Positions 16,093 to 23,984 of a stretch of DNA of 32,149 bases are shown here, one piece after another. The DNA comes from Nitrospirota bacterium (GTDB taxonomy: Bacteria > Nitrospirota > Thermodesulfovibrionia > Thermodesulfovibrionales > JdFR-88): positions 1 to 32,149 of the forward strand of contig JAJYJK010000014.1 in NCBI GenBank assembly GCA_021789555.1, read 5' to 3'. Below the pieces are notes generated by a model. The model had not been told where the DNA came from. It saw only the letters and a list, made by a program, of their open reading frames with translations, and did not search any database. Positions within the stretch are counted from its first letter, which is position 1. The number at the start of each line of letters is the position of its first letter. The position numbers and the translations under genes are program-made.

Positions 16093-16959
16093 CTAAAAAT
16101 TGCCGCTTATGTTGACCCCCGTCAGGCTCTGCCCGCTGCCGACGGTTATGGCGGAGATAGCCCCGCCCGAACCGGTGCCAAATCCGCCCGCGTTGCTGCA
16201 CCCCCCCCCCCCCACCGCCTGCCAGCACAAGCCATAGCAGATGCCGGGAGTCGAGCATGCATAGATGTAATAGGTCCCCGGGTTTTTGAGCTTTATGGTG
16301 TAGTTTCCGTTTGCATCGGTGAGGTTCTGCGCCGGATATTTTGTCCCGCAGTTGGCAGTTGGCCCATTAGGCCTTTCACACACCCCAGAAGCCTGAATAG
16401 AGTGGCAGTAGTTGTAATATAATTCCTGACAGATCTGCGTGGTAGCCTTTACGAACGCCCCAGGCACGGGTGTTGAGCCGTCAGATTTGAAGACCCTTCC
16501 CGAGACCGTGATAGGCTCGCCGAAGAGCGTGGCGTAGACCGTGCCCAGGTTGATTACGGAGCCGGTGGTGACGGTTATCGTGGGGGCCACCGGGGCGCCG
16601 TAATTCCAGGTATAGTCCCCGATGTTGGGCCGGCCGTATGTCTGGGCCTGGGTCGGGGTGCTTGTAAGCGGAGCCCTGCGTGTGAAACGCACGTAATATT
16701 TGCCTTCAGGGACGCTGGCCGAGATGTTCCCGTTTGCATCGGTGGGCCCCAGTATCAACAGGGGACTTGAAAAATACTTTTCTTTCGGGTTTATCTTTGT
16801 GCCGCTCTGCAGATAGACATAGGCGTGGTCGAGCGGCTGGTTCACCCCGCTTCCGTTATAGAGAAACGTCGCCGTGAGCGTGCCGTTCGCCATCGCCACT
16901 CCGGCGGAAAGCATTACCGCGAACATTGATATGATAAAAACAGCAGGCCATCTTTTCAT
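16093..16959 (-). CDS. Exported two-module beta-sandwich protein, type 1 (gene C), with poly-G tract
   Basis: 288 residues from the ATG at 16959. The upstream in-frame ATGs give no signal peptide, whereas this start gives MKRWPAVFIISMFAVMLSAG...AMA with GGAGGG upstream. Module 1 (about 25-150) has LDHAYVYLQSG, DANGNISASVPEGKYYVRF and YGRPNIGDYTWNY. Module 2 has ITVSGRVFKSDG and DANGNYTIKLKNPGTYYIYA. About nine Cys lie in the second half. A run of 13 G's encodes GGGG near residue 252. A slip would replace the last ~35 residues by an unrelated tail ending near 15914. Second gene of the D-C pair. Confidence 0.77.
   Translation of the reverse strand: MKRWPAVFIISMFAVMLSAGVAMANGTLTATFLYNGSGVNQPLDHAYVYLQSGTKINPKEKYFSSPLLILGPTDANGNISASVPEGKYYVRFTRRAPLTSTPTQAQTYGRPNIGDYTWNYGAPVAPTITVTTGSVINLGTVYATLFGEPITVSGRVFKSDGSTPVPGAFVKATTQICQELYYNYCHSIQASGVCERPNGPTANCGTKYPAQNLTDANGNYTIKLKNPGTYYIYACSTPGICYGLCWQAVGGGGCSNAGGFGTGSGGAISAITVGSGQSLTGVNISGNF
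16201..16213. repeat. Homopolymer tract (C13 / G13) inside gene C
   Basis: Thirteen consecutive C on the plus strand, G on the coding strand, in codons GTG-GGG-GGG-GGG-GGG-TGC. It is the only homopolymer this long in the window and keeps the frame open at its present length. Tracts of this length are classical slipped-strand (phase-variable) sites and are also error-prone in sequencing. Confidence 0.9.
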
Positions 16960-17126
16960 GGCATCACCCACCCTCCTTTTCATGGTGATGTTTATACGCC
17001 TTTCGGCAGCGCGGCGACAGGCAGGCGACAAAACCTTTTTCACCCCTTTCTGCCGCCTGACCCGCCACCTGCCGCTCATCACAAATCCGGGGCTAGGCAA
17101 GCCCCGCCCTTACAATTCCCTCTGCG

Positions 17127-17189
17127 CTAGCAGGGGTGCACGCAGACTGAGCCCACTATGCGCGGCCTTGCATACCTCATCTTCTTCAT
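17127..17189 (-). CDS. CVHPC short peptide, copy C (20 aa)
   Basis: MKKMRYARPRIVGSVCVHPC then TAG. GGAGGG lies eight bases before the ATG. It sits inside the D-C unit, beginning 60 nt after the gene D stop and ending 167 nt before gene C. There is no promoter of its own, so it should be co-transcribed with D. Codons differ from copy B at R (AGG/AGA), P (CCG/CCT) and V positions without changing the motif. The region between it and gene C holds the GC-rich inverted repeat GGGGC...GCCCC near 17091-17106. Confidence 0.75.
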   Translation of the reverse strand: MKKMRYARPRIVGSVCVHPC

Positions 17190-17249
17190 ATCAAACCCTC
17201 CTTCCTCTTCTGGAATTCCAAATCCGCGACTTCTCTCTCTGTTTAAGGC

Positions 17250-18038
17250 CTAATAACCGGGGACAACGACGTTCACACCGGTTACCCCCGTGGAAGCGAC
17301 GTTAGTCGGGCAGTTGTAATAGAAATAGCTGCCGCAGGCCTCGCAGCCGACGGCCGTGGCGCATGTGGGATAGCCGCCCGGATAATTGGTGTTCGCAAAA
17401 TTCAGGCTGGGGCTCGCGTAGACGTAATAGGTCCCCGTGTTCATCAGCGTGATGCTATAGTTGCCGTTGGCGTCCGTGACGGCCGGATGTTTACCGGTCC
17501 CGCACTCATTGAAGGAATGGGCGTAGCTCCAGTTGCCCGATTCGCAGGGCACAGTCGCGGCCTTTACGGCCCATCCGGCCAGGACCTTGCCGGAGGCGCC
17601 TTTCACTGTCCCGGAGATCGTAATGTTTTCGTATGCGGTGGCGCTCACCGTGCCGAGTGCGACCGTGCCATTGTCAGCGACGGTGACCGTCGGAGGATTT
17701 GCCGCGTAGATCCAGATGTAATCCCCGGGATAGGGCGGCCCCAGATACGAAACCCCTGAACCCGTCCTCTTTGTGATACGCACATAATAGGCGCCAGCGG
17801 GCACGCTTGCCGAGATGATTCCGCTCGCATTGGAAGGCCCCAGGATATAGGACGCGTTGTGATAGTACAACTCCCTGGGGGAGAGCTGGGAGCCGCTCTG
17901 CAGATACATATAGGCCCCTGAAACAGGCTGCCCACTATAAAGGACTGTCGCCGTGATCGTGCCGTTTGCCTCGGCCGCCACAGCCGAAAGAACTACCGTG
18001 AACATCAAGACTACAAAAAATGCCAGCCGTTTCTTCAT
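17250..18038 (-). CDS. Exported two-module beta-sandwich protein, type 2 (gene D)
   Basis: 262 residues from the ATG at 18038, chosen because it opens a clean signal peptide (MKKRLAFFVVLMFTVVLSAVA) behind GGGAGGG. Module 1: GQPVSGAYMYLQSGSQLSPRE, SASVPAGAYYVRITKR, LGPPYPGDYIWIY. Module 2: ITISGTVKGASGKVLAGWAVKA, then the type 2 signatures CESGNWSYAHSFNECG, DANGNYSITLMNTGTYYVYA and CATAVGCEACGSYFYYNCP, ending VNVVVPGY. The five or six conserved Cys suggest disulfides outside the cytoplasm. It is close to gene B along its whole second module. Confidence 0.8.
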   Translation of the reverse strand: MKKRLAFFVVLMFTVVLSAVAAEANGTITATVLYSGQPVSGAYMYLQSGSQLSPRELYYHNASYILGPSNASGIISASVPAGAYYVRITKRTGSGVSYLGPPYPGDYIWIYAANPPTVTVADNGTVALGTVSATAYENITISGTVKGASGKVLAGWAVKAATVPCESGNWSYAHSFNECGTGKHPAVTDANGNYSITLMNTGTYYVYASPSLNFANTNYPGGYPTCATAVGCEACGSYFYYNCPTNVASTGVTGVNVVVPGY

Positions 18039-18197
18039 GGCATCATCTACCCTCCCGTCAGGCGATTTCATCGCCGTTTACCCCGTCTTTTTCCGTTTCT
18101 GCCTGCCACCAGCTGCTTGTCTCACATACGGGCGGAGCTACTTGTCAGCAGCCTTCCCCCTTGCCTTGCACATTCCAGCCAGTCTCCAGTTTCCGGG

Positions 18198-18260
18198 CTA
18201 GCAGGGGTGCACGCAAACGGAACCGATCACCCGGGGCCTCGCGTATCTTGCTTTTTTCAT
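18198..18260 (-). CDS. CVHPC short peptide, copy D (20 aa)
   Basis: MKKARYARPRVIGSVCVHPC then TAG, with GGAGG 8-12 bases before the ATG. It begins about 63 nt after the predicted sigma-54 transcript start and ends 159 nt before gene D. It uses CCC, CGG and TAC where other copies use CCG, CGC and TAT, so the protein sequence is better kept than the DNA. It is the first ORF of the transcript. Confidence 0.76.
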   Translation of the reverse strand: MKKARYARPRVIGSVCVHPC

Positions 18261-18333
18261 CTGTCTGTCCTCCTTTCAAGATCGGGAAAATTTATCTTCC
18301 CCTTTTTTTGCCTTCCTTCCACAACCGTATAAA

Positions 18334-18349
18334 AGCAATTTCCATTCCA
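18334..18349 (-). promoter_or_regulatory. Sigma-54 type promoter of peptide D / genes D-C
   Basis: Minus strand TGGAATGGAAATTGCT, with GG and GC ten bases apart, including the TTGCT -12 box. Predicted transcript start near 18323. It is nearly identical to the site at 26834-26849 (CGGAATGGAAATTGCG). Confidence 0.75.
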
Positions 18350-18467
18350 GATATAGGAAAAACCCCAAGTAGTATATTCAACCTTTCATTTAATTTCAAC
18401 TTTTTTTCAAGCAGTTATCGCACTATTTAAAATTGAAATTTTAGAAACCTTTATATTGAGATTTAGG

Positions 18468-18482
18468 TGCGAAATGACGCTG
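18468..18482 (-). promoter_or_regulatory. Conserved upstream element (candidate activator site), unit D
   Basis: Plus-strand TGCGAAATGACGCTG, 119 bp upstream of the -24 element. It shares 14 of 15 bases with the unit B element. GGTGCGAAATGACGC contains a small GCG/CGC inverted pair. Confidence 0.6.
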
Positions 18483-18519
18483 CCGGGTTGTGATATGAGT
18501 GTGATTTAACACAAAAAAA

Positions 18520-18563
18520 CCCCTCTTTAAAACAGGCGCAGCAACCGCGGGCTCCTGCGCCTG
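18520..18563 (-). terminator. Intrinsic terminator after gene E
   Basis: On the minus strand CAGGCGCAG, a 13-base loop and CTGCGCCTG (18563-18533) is followed by TTTTAAAGAGGGGTTTTTTT. It separates the E transcript from unit D. The 195 bases between it and the gene E stop (18564-18758) hold a small CTATATG/CATATAG inverted repeat (18674-18689) and nothing I can assign. Confidence 0.75.
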
Positions 18564-18758
18564 CCTGGGAAAATGGCAGTCTATCTAAAATATGCGTGGG
18601 GGCTGCATTGCCATGATTACAGCTCTCTAATTCGCCGGAGGGTCCTCCCAATCGTGCGGCTTTAATCCCTTCACTATATGCACATATAGCGCATTTGTGC
18701 CGGCCTGTGCCCGCCTGAGAATCGGGGAGATTTTCGATTGCATCACTTGGGGCGGTAT

Positions 18759-19432
18759 TTAGGTTCCGGCATATCCCGCGAATTTCTCGCCGTAAAACTC
18801 GATACCCGAGACAAAAAGCTGCGGTTTTGTGCCGATAATCATTAAATCGGGCCCGCATTTGATGTTAGTCGTCTCCCGGTCGAACCGGCAGGGCCCGCCG
18901 TCGGTCGTTGCCCGAACCTCCATGTTCCGGATTGTCGGGTTTTGGATGTTTTTTATGGCTCTTTGTAGAGCCCCCTGAGCCAAGGAAACAAAATCATCAT
19001 ATCCCATACCCCTGACATCGATGTGGCCGCTCCTATCCTTCCGGACACTGCCCCGGATGCTGTCGAGGTCCTCGGTAAGATAAAGATAAGCTTGGCCGAT
19101 TATGGCACCATAGTTGGCAAGGCAGTCCCGATATTTCCGGACCGCCCCCTCATCCGCCAGGCCCACCGGATAAAAATCCCAGACGCACGGCTCCTCAAAA
19201 CCGCAATACCAGTTATAAGACCACTGGGTAACGTGCCGCCCGGATCGAATTTTTCGATGCGGGCGTTGCCTGTATCGGAGACGTAAATGTTGCCGGATGA
19301 GTCCACCGCCACGCTATTTGGATGATTCAATCCGCCCCATGAAAGACTATACGAATAGACCGCCTCCGCCGCCCCAGCGGAAAACACGGCGCCAAACATC
19401 AAGACAGAGATTGCCAAAAGCCACTTTTTCAT
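18759..19432 (-). pseudogene. Exported NHL-repeat-like protein (gene E), frameshifted
   Basis: Starts at ATG 19432 with a signal peptide (MKKWLLAISVLMFGAVFSAG) behind GGAGGGG. One NHL beta-propeller-type repeat follows (NHPNSVAVDSSGNIYVSD and ARIEKFDPGGT). The frame breaks near 19229-19232. With one added base it continues TQWSYNWYCGFEEPC and runs on to a stop at 18759, giving 224 residues. The second half (IGQAYLYLTEDLDSIRG ... MIIGTKPQLFVSG) matches no family I recognise. WSYNWYC...C faintly recalls the NWSYAHSFNEC motif of the type 2 proteins. The peptide, promoter and upstream element before it are intact, so the frameshift may be recent or an assembly error. Confidence 0.65.
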
Positions 19433-19528
19433 GGCACCATTTCCCCTCCTTTGGTGCCAGCCCCCCTTTGCCTGCCTGCGAAGCAAATACGGGCGGGGCA
19501 AGCCCCCGCCCCTACAATTGTGCGCTTG

Positions 19529-19591
19529 CTAGCAGGGATGCACGCACACAAAACCGACTACGCGCGGCCTTACATATCTTGTTTTTCTCAT
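19529..19591 (-). CDS. CVHPC short peptide, copy E (20 aa)
   Basis: MRKTRYVRPRVVGFVCVHPC then TAG, with GGAGGGG ten bases before the ATG. It starts about 39 nt after the predicted transcript start and ends 96 nt before gene E, the same spacing as peptide B to gene B. It is the most divergent intact copy at both DNA and protein level (K2R, S to F), yet RY-RPRVVG and CVHPC are unchanged. Here the downstream gene is not a paired beta-sandwich protein, so the peptide is not tied to one protein family. Confidence 0.75.
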   Translation of the reverse strand: MRKTRYVRPRVVGFVCVHPC

Positions 19592-19640
19592 CTGCCTGCC
19601 CCTCCTTTCGACCTTGATGATGAATTCCCCAACTTTGGCT

Positions 19641-19656
19641 AGCAAATTATATTCCT
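19641..19656 (-). promoter_or_regulatory. Sigma-54 type promoter of peptide E / gene E
   Basis: Minus strand AGGAATATAATTTGCT: GG and GC at the exact ten-base distance, with a TTTGCT -12 box. Transcript start near 19630. Confidence 0.65.
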
Positions 19657-19771
19657 GAGATGGAAAAACTCCAGATAGCCGACAAATGCCGCCGATTTGG
19701 ATTCTAATCTCAAAGAGTTAGATTCTTTTTTAAATTTAACAATTTTAAAATTTTAATATTCGAGGTTGCTG

Positions 19772-19786
19772 TGTGAAATGACCCTG
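19772..19786 (-). promoter_or_regulatory. Conserved upstream element (candidate activator site), unit E
   Basis: Plus-strand TGTGAAATGACCCTG, 116 bp upstream of the -24 element, differing from the unit D element at two positions. The remaining gap to the yedE-like stop (19787-19992) contains GC-rich inverted repeats but no ORF or RNA I can name. Confidence 0.55.
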
Positions 19787-19992
19787 TGAAAGCGCGATAT
19801 ACCGCCAGCGGCGAATTCAAAAATAAAAAATGCTCTTGCGCATGCAAAAAGGGCCCCCAACCCGGTGAGGCATTTCAAACCAAGAGAGAGAGGGGAGAGT
19901 CCGTCAAGACAGCCAGAAAGACGGCGGCCCGGCAACCACCCGGGGGCAACGCCTTAAGCAGCCTTTACCCAGAGGTTTTCAGTCCGGGGGCG

Positions 19993-21141
19993 CTAATCGA
20001 GTCCCGCCTGATACTCGGGCGCGATGCCCATGCCCCTTTGCCTGTATGCCACGCCGACGGAAAGAAAGAATATGAGCCCCACTATTATTGCGACCTTTCC
20101 GCCAAACGGCGTGCCGTCGGGCGTGCCGGCGATGCCCCAGTTGTTCACGAGCGCGCCCCCCACAATCATGCCCAGCACGGCCGCGCCGGCATCCGTGTCC
20201 CCCTGGCCGGAGAGGATAAGCTGCCTTAAGGGGCAGCCGCGGATGAGGACGGAGCCGAACCCCACGATGACCATCCCCATCGCGTTCCAGAAGTAATCCT
20301 CGTTCGAGCTTGGCTGCCCGTGGATGCCCGGGTGAAATTGCCCGGTGAGCAGATTGGCAATGAAGGCGGAGATTATAAAGGCCCCTATGGCCAGCAAGAG
20401 CCCCGTCGATTTGGGGCATCCCTTTACCTCTTTGGGGCCCCACAAAAATAGGCGCGAAAACCCGCCCGTTATGCAAAAACCGGTCTTCTGGGCGAGCCCC
20501 CCGATTGCAAGCCCGGCGACCAGGGACATCCATATGGGGGCATGCAGGGCCGCCGACCCCTTGACGCTGCCGCTTATAAACGGCGCGCCGAAAAGGACGA
20601 GCAGCAGCAGGGCAAGCATCGAGCCCGGCACCAAAAGCCCGTTGGCCGAAGGCATCGCAACCGGCTGGCCGAGCCTGAAGCCGCCTTCGAGGAATTTCAG
20701 GCCCAGCCAGACGCCGGCCATTATCCCCGCCACCCCCGCCAGGGCCGTAAAATCCCCCGCGGACAGCTTGATGAGCATCTTGACCGGGCACCCGATGAAG
20801 ACCGCGCAGCCTATGATGAGGAATATCCCCGTAAAGAATTTCAAAAGCGGGGAACTCCCCCCGGTCGCCCTAAACCCCCCGCTCCTTACCGCGCCGAAGA
20901 AGGAGCCCAGGACCAGGCCGATTATCTCCGGCCTTGCATACTGCATCCTGAAATTCTCATGGAGCCGCAGCGCGCCGGCTATGTTTTCAAGGAAGCAGGA
21001 TATGCAGATGCCCGTATTTGGAGGATTGCCGAAGTATGACAAAATCGGCGCGGCGACCCCGAGCGAGACACCCGCCAATATGAAGAGCCATCTGTCCTTC
21101 CGGTTGAGTTTGAAAAAATTATCCGCAGCGGGGTTACCCAC
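19993..21141 (-). CDS. YedE/YeeE-family membrane transporter (putative selenium/sulfur species)
   Basis: 382 residues, about ten membrane segments. Two homologous halves carry the family's conserved Cys motifs: IGCPVKMLIKLSAGDFTALAG in the first and IRGCPLRQLILSGQGDTDAG in the second, with a further TGFCITGG. Family members move thiosulfate or have been proposed to move selenium compounds. The start is GTG at 21141, overlapping the TPR gene by eight bases. It is the last gene of a seven-gene operon. No selD, tusA or rhodanese is seen nearby, so the substrate is open. Confidence 0.85.
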   Translation of the reverse strand: MGNPAADNFFKLNRKDRWLFILAGVSLGVAAPILSYFGNPPNTGICISCFLENIAGALRLHENFRMQYARPEIIGLVLGSFFGAVRSGGFRATGGSSPLLKFFTGIFLIIGCAVFIGCPVKMLIKLSAGDFTALAGVAGIMAGVWLGLKFLEGGFRLGQPVAMPSANGLLVPGSMLALLLLVLFGAPFISGSVKGSAALHAPIWMSLVAGLAIGGLAQKTGFCITGGFSRLFLWGPKEVKGCPKSTGLLLAIGAFIISAFIANLLTGQFHPGIHGQPSSNEDYFWNAMGMVIVGFGSVLIRGCPLRQLILSGQGDTDAGAAVLGMIVGGALVNNWGIAGTPDGTPFGGKVAIIVGLIFFLSVGVAYRQRGMGIAPEYQAGLD

Positions 21142-21697
21142 AGGAACCGGCGAGCCTCCTCAGGAGATAATAGATGTCGCTTTTGGCCTTTTTAAGGCCC
21201 TCGTTTTGAGGGTTTCCGCCAAGGGCCGCCAGTTTGCGTCTGGCTTCCCGCAGCGCCACCCTGATCTTGCCGCCCTCGAAGGAGTGCGAAGTCTTGTCCG
21301 TGAAGTCCGGGTTCAGCTCCACGGCCTGCCTGTATTGGGCGACGGCGCTGACGGGTTTTTGCAACCTCATGTAAACGTCCCCCATCAGCATGTAGAATTC
21401 GGCCTCATAGGGGTATTTGGCCAGGGCGTCCTTTGCGAGCGCCTCGGCCTTGACCGGATTGCCGCCCCCGTTGAGGATATTTTCTATCTGCCTTATCCGG
21501 GCCCCGGCCTCCTCCGGTATGGCCTGCCGCACGGCCCCCCCCCGGAATCCGCTTGCCGGCGCTGCGCCGGTCGTCGTCCCGCCGCGGAAGAAGACCGTCA
21601 AGACGACGATTGAGGCGCAAAGCGCAACTATCCCGGCGAGGGCCGCCTTGTCCAGCCCGTCCGGATTGAATTTGAAATTGAAAAAGCTACCACGCAT
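21134..21697 (-). CDS. Membrane-anchored TPR protein
   Basis: 187 residues. One membrane segment (about 18-37; AALAGIVALCASIVVLTVFF) is followed by a periplasmic-side domain. About two tetratricopeptide units lie at residues 75-130 (AKDALAKYPYEAEFYMLMGDVYMR and AVAQYRQAVELNPDF). TPR proteins act as scaffolds. Its place between the PhnD-like lipoprotein and the transporter suggests it joins parts of one envelope assembly. It starts nine bases after the PhnD stop. Confidence 0.72.
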   Translation of the reverse strand: MRGSFFNFKFNPDGLDKAALAGIVALCASIVVLTVFFRGGTTTGAAPASGFRGGAVRQAIPEEAGARIRQIENILNGGGNPVKAEALAKDALAKYPYEAEFYMLMGDVYMRLQKPVSAVAQYRQAVELNPDFTDKTSHSFEGGKIRVALREARRKLAALGGNPQNEGLKKAKSDIYYLLRRLAGSCG

Positions 21698-21706
21698 TGA
21701 GAAATC

Positions 21707-22615
21707 TCAGTATTTCTGATAAGGCGGCATATTGGTCCTCTTCGCCATGTCCCTCACGACGTCGTAATCCTTGTCCGTGACCGGGTGAAAGCCGTCCAGC
21801 CAGGCGCTCTTGAGCACTTTCACGACCTCGCCGTCGATTGAAACGGTGGTGTCCTTCGTTATGGAGAGAAGGGCCTCCTTGAATTTTTCCGCCAGCTTGT
21901 CATCCACTTTCTGTGAGGCCGCGAAGGTGCAGTAGGGTATCGGCTGCCCCGTAGCGATTATCCTGAAATCCGCCGGGTTTATCCTGCCGTCCTTGATCAT
22001 CTTCTCGTAATCCAGCATCGGGAAGGCCCCCGCGTCGTATTTCCCGTAAAGCACGCCGTATATCAGGGCCTCATGCTTATAGGTGCCGGGGGGGATGGTA
22101 TAGAAGGCCAGGTCCCTTTCCGGGTCGATGCCGCCCTTGAGCATCAGGTCGTACTGCTCCATATAGCCGGTAGGGGCAAGCATGGGGCCAAAGACCATCG
22201 TCTTGCCCTTGAGGTCCTTTATGCTCTTGATGGGGGAATCCTTCAGCGTGACGATCGCGCCGGCGGACTTGTAACCCATCGAGCCCTGGATGTCGGCCGT
22301 AAGCGCCCTCGCCCCGAAATACCGGTTGAGGATAATGTAGAGCAGCGAATTGGCATGCATGAAGTCCAGGTCCCCCGCCTGCTTCTGGAAATCTATCGTG
22401 TCAATCGGCACCGCCACCATTTTAATGCCCAGTTTCTTGCTCAGGTAGGCGGTAAGCGGCGTAAACCGATCAAGTGTCTCCTGCCTGCTGTTGCATATCA
22501 TGAAGCCCACCTTGTAAACCTTGCCCGCTTCCTGCGTGCCCCTGCCCGCATTGCTGCAGGAAAGAAGGGCCGCGCCGGAAAAAATAATCAAGATGATTGC
22601 GGCGAGACGCCTCAT
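21707..22615 (-). CDS. PhnD-like periplasmic solute-binding lipoprotein
   Basis: 302 residues with a lipobox LLSC (Cys20). VYKVGFMICNSRQETLDRFTPLTAYLSKKLG opens the phosphate/phosphite/phosphonate-binding family fold. HANSLLYI, LKDSPIKSIKDLKGKTMVFGP and SATGY-like APTGYMEQYDL follow in the normal order. Relatives bind phosphonates or similar anions, or feed ligand information to sensor kinases. No permease or ATPase gene is adjacent, so a sensory or chaperone role is possible. ATG overlaps the preceding TGA by four bases. Confidence 0.85.
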   Translation of the reverse strand: MRRLAAIILIIFSGAALLSCSNAGRGTQEAGKVYKVGFMICNSRQETLDRFTPLTAYLSKKLGIKMVAVPIDTIDFQKQAGDLDFMHANSLLYIILNRYFGARALTADIQGSMGYKSAGAIVTLKDSPIKSIKDLKGKTMVFGPMLAPTGYMEQYDLMLKGGIDPERDLAFYTIPPGTYKHEALIYGVLYGKYDAGAFPMLDYEKMIKDGRINPADFRIIATGQPIPYCTFAASQKVDDKLAEKFKEALLSITKDTTVSIDGEVVKVLKSAWLDGFHPVTDKDYDVVRDMAKRTNMPPYQKY

Positions 22616-23370
22616 TTCTCCTCCATTACAGGTTCATTTTTTTTGGACAAAACGATGCTGACACCCCTGAGGTCCTCCCCGGCCGCGCTGACATCCCCGC
22701 GCCAGCCCATGATCCTAAACCCCCCGGGGCCGACTTCCGCCGCGCCCAGGGCGACTTTGCTTCCGGCCGGCACATAAATCTCATAGCGGCCTTTTTCATC
22801 GCTGGGCGAAGAGATATAGTCCGGCATTCCCGCGGCCGCGCCCTTGAAGGCGACCGCGCAAAGGCCCACTGCCGGCCTCCCGCCGGCCTCCCGTATAATG
22901 CCTTTGATAACGACGAGTCTCTTTAGCTCCGGGTTGAGCATGGAAAAGGCCTCTCTGAGGCCGTAGAGCCTGAAATCCCTTTTCACCATCCCGCCCGCGA
23001 TATCGACGACGGGTCTTTCGGTGGAGGCGAAGTCGTCCTTGTCCAGCGGCCCGAAGCGCTCGCCGTCGGCCTTTTTCCTGGCGAAGGCGACATATGTGCC
23101 CTTGGGCAGATAGACCATGAACCTGCCGTCCGCCCCGGTCCGGCCGGAGACGAAATCCGGCGGCGTCCCCAGGGCGGGGAATTCCCCCGTGTAGACATAA
23201 ACATAGGCCCCTTCGACCGGACTGCCCGAGGGGCCGGTCACCACTCCGTCGAGGCCCGCCGCACTTTGTGCGGCGGACAATGCACCCTGTGCGGCGGCCG
23301 TCCCGGCCTGTGCGGCAAAAACCGCGCCCGACGCAAGGAGAGCGGCGGCAAGCGCCAGGGCCAATTTCAT
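22612..23370 (-). CDS. Exported beta-sandwich protein of the beta-helix operon
   Basis: 252 residues with a signal peptide (MKLALALAAALLASGAVFA). A first carboxypeptidase-regulatory-like module (about 38-140) reads LDGVVTGPSGSPVEGAYVYVYTG, GADGRFMVYLPKGTYVAFARK and FGPLDKDDFAS. A second (about 155-245) reads VIKGIIREAGGRPAVGLCAVAF and DEKGRYEIYVPAGSKVAL. The FGPLDKDD element corresponds to the GPPxxGD element of the paired exported proteins, so this is a distant relative inside a different operon. Four-base overlaps on both sides. Confidence 0.78.
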   Translation of the reverse strand: MKLALALAAALLASGAVFAAQAGTAAAQGALSAAQSAAGLDGVVTGPSGSPVEGAYVYVYTGEFPALGTPPDFVSGRTGADGRFMVYLPKGTYVAFARKKADGERFGPLDKDDFASTERPVVDIAGGMVKRDFRLYGLREAFSMLNPELKRLVVIKGIIREAGGRPAVGLCAVAFKGAAAGMPDYISSPSDEKGRYEIYVPAGSKVALGAAEVGPGGFRIMGWRGDVSAAGEDLRGVSIVLSKKNEPVMEEK

Positions 23371-23984
23371 ATAAGTCTTCTTTCCTTGAGGAAGTTCTCG
23401 GCCGCCCGCTTCAGCCCGGCCTCCGACGACGTCTGCGCGGCCAGCCGTTCAACACTCCCCGTGTTCAGGAACCTGGCCAGCATGTTCAGCACGCGTGGGA
23501 GCGCGGGGAAGTTCTGGAGCGCCTTTTGCCGGATGACCGGGGCGCCGAGCGCGCTCCTGCCGTTAAGACCGCGCATCGGGAAGGGCGCCAGCCATATCAG
23601 GCCGAGCCTCTGCTCGAACGCCCCCTTCAGCGCGAGATATGTCTTTTCCGGGGCGGATGAGCGGCCAACCCTTACGCCGATTGCGTCCGCCTCCGCCATC
23701 GCCTGCTCCGTGTCGTCTATCAGGAAATCCAACTGGCCTTTTGCGGCCGCTTGATACATGAGCTGATCGTTCTTGAAAAATACGGGCTTGGCGGTCGTCC
23801 CCGTCCGCTCCGCGATAAGCACGATATAAAGCTCGGCGACGGCGCGCGAGCTGCGCCCGTCCACCACCCCCATCCGCAGTATCCTTCCCACGCAGGCCTG
23901 GCTCACCCCGACCCCGCTAAACGCCGCCAGCAGCGATGAGGCGAGCGCGAATACCAGAAAGAAAAAGAAAAAACTCTTTTTCAC
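23367..23984 (-). CDS. Exported small solute-binding-like protein
   Basis: 205 residues starting at GTG 23984 behind AGGAGG. Signal peptide MKKSFFFFFLVFALASSLLAAF. LRMGVVDGRSSRAVAELYIVLIAERTGTTAKPVFF recalls the first lobe of ABC glycine-betaine/OpuAC-like or PhnD-like binding proteins. KNDQLMYQAAAKGQLDFLIDDTEQAM would be the ligand-reading segment. It is about 100 residues shorter than complete binding proteins, so the second lobe is reduced. Assignment is tentative. Confidence 0.55.
   Translation of the reverse strand: MKKSFFFFFLVFALASSLLAAFSGVGVSQACVGRILRMGVVDGRSSRAVAELYIVLIAERTGTTAKPVFFKNDQLMYQAAAKGQLDFLIDDTEQAMAEADAIGVRVGRSSAPEKTYLALKGAFEQRLGLIWLAPFPMRGLNGRSALGAPVIRQKALQNFPALPRVLNMLARFLNTGSVERLAAQTSSEAGLKRAAENFLKERRLI

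Noticed and set aside
19860-19975. Riboswitch-like string with AGAGAGAG and CCCGGCAACC on the plus strand (SAM-like look)
   Set aside because: The expected helices and core bases of SAM riboswitches could not be completed, and no plus-strand gene follows.
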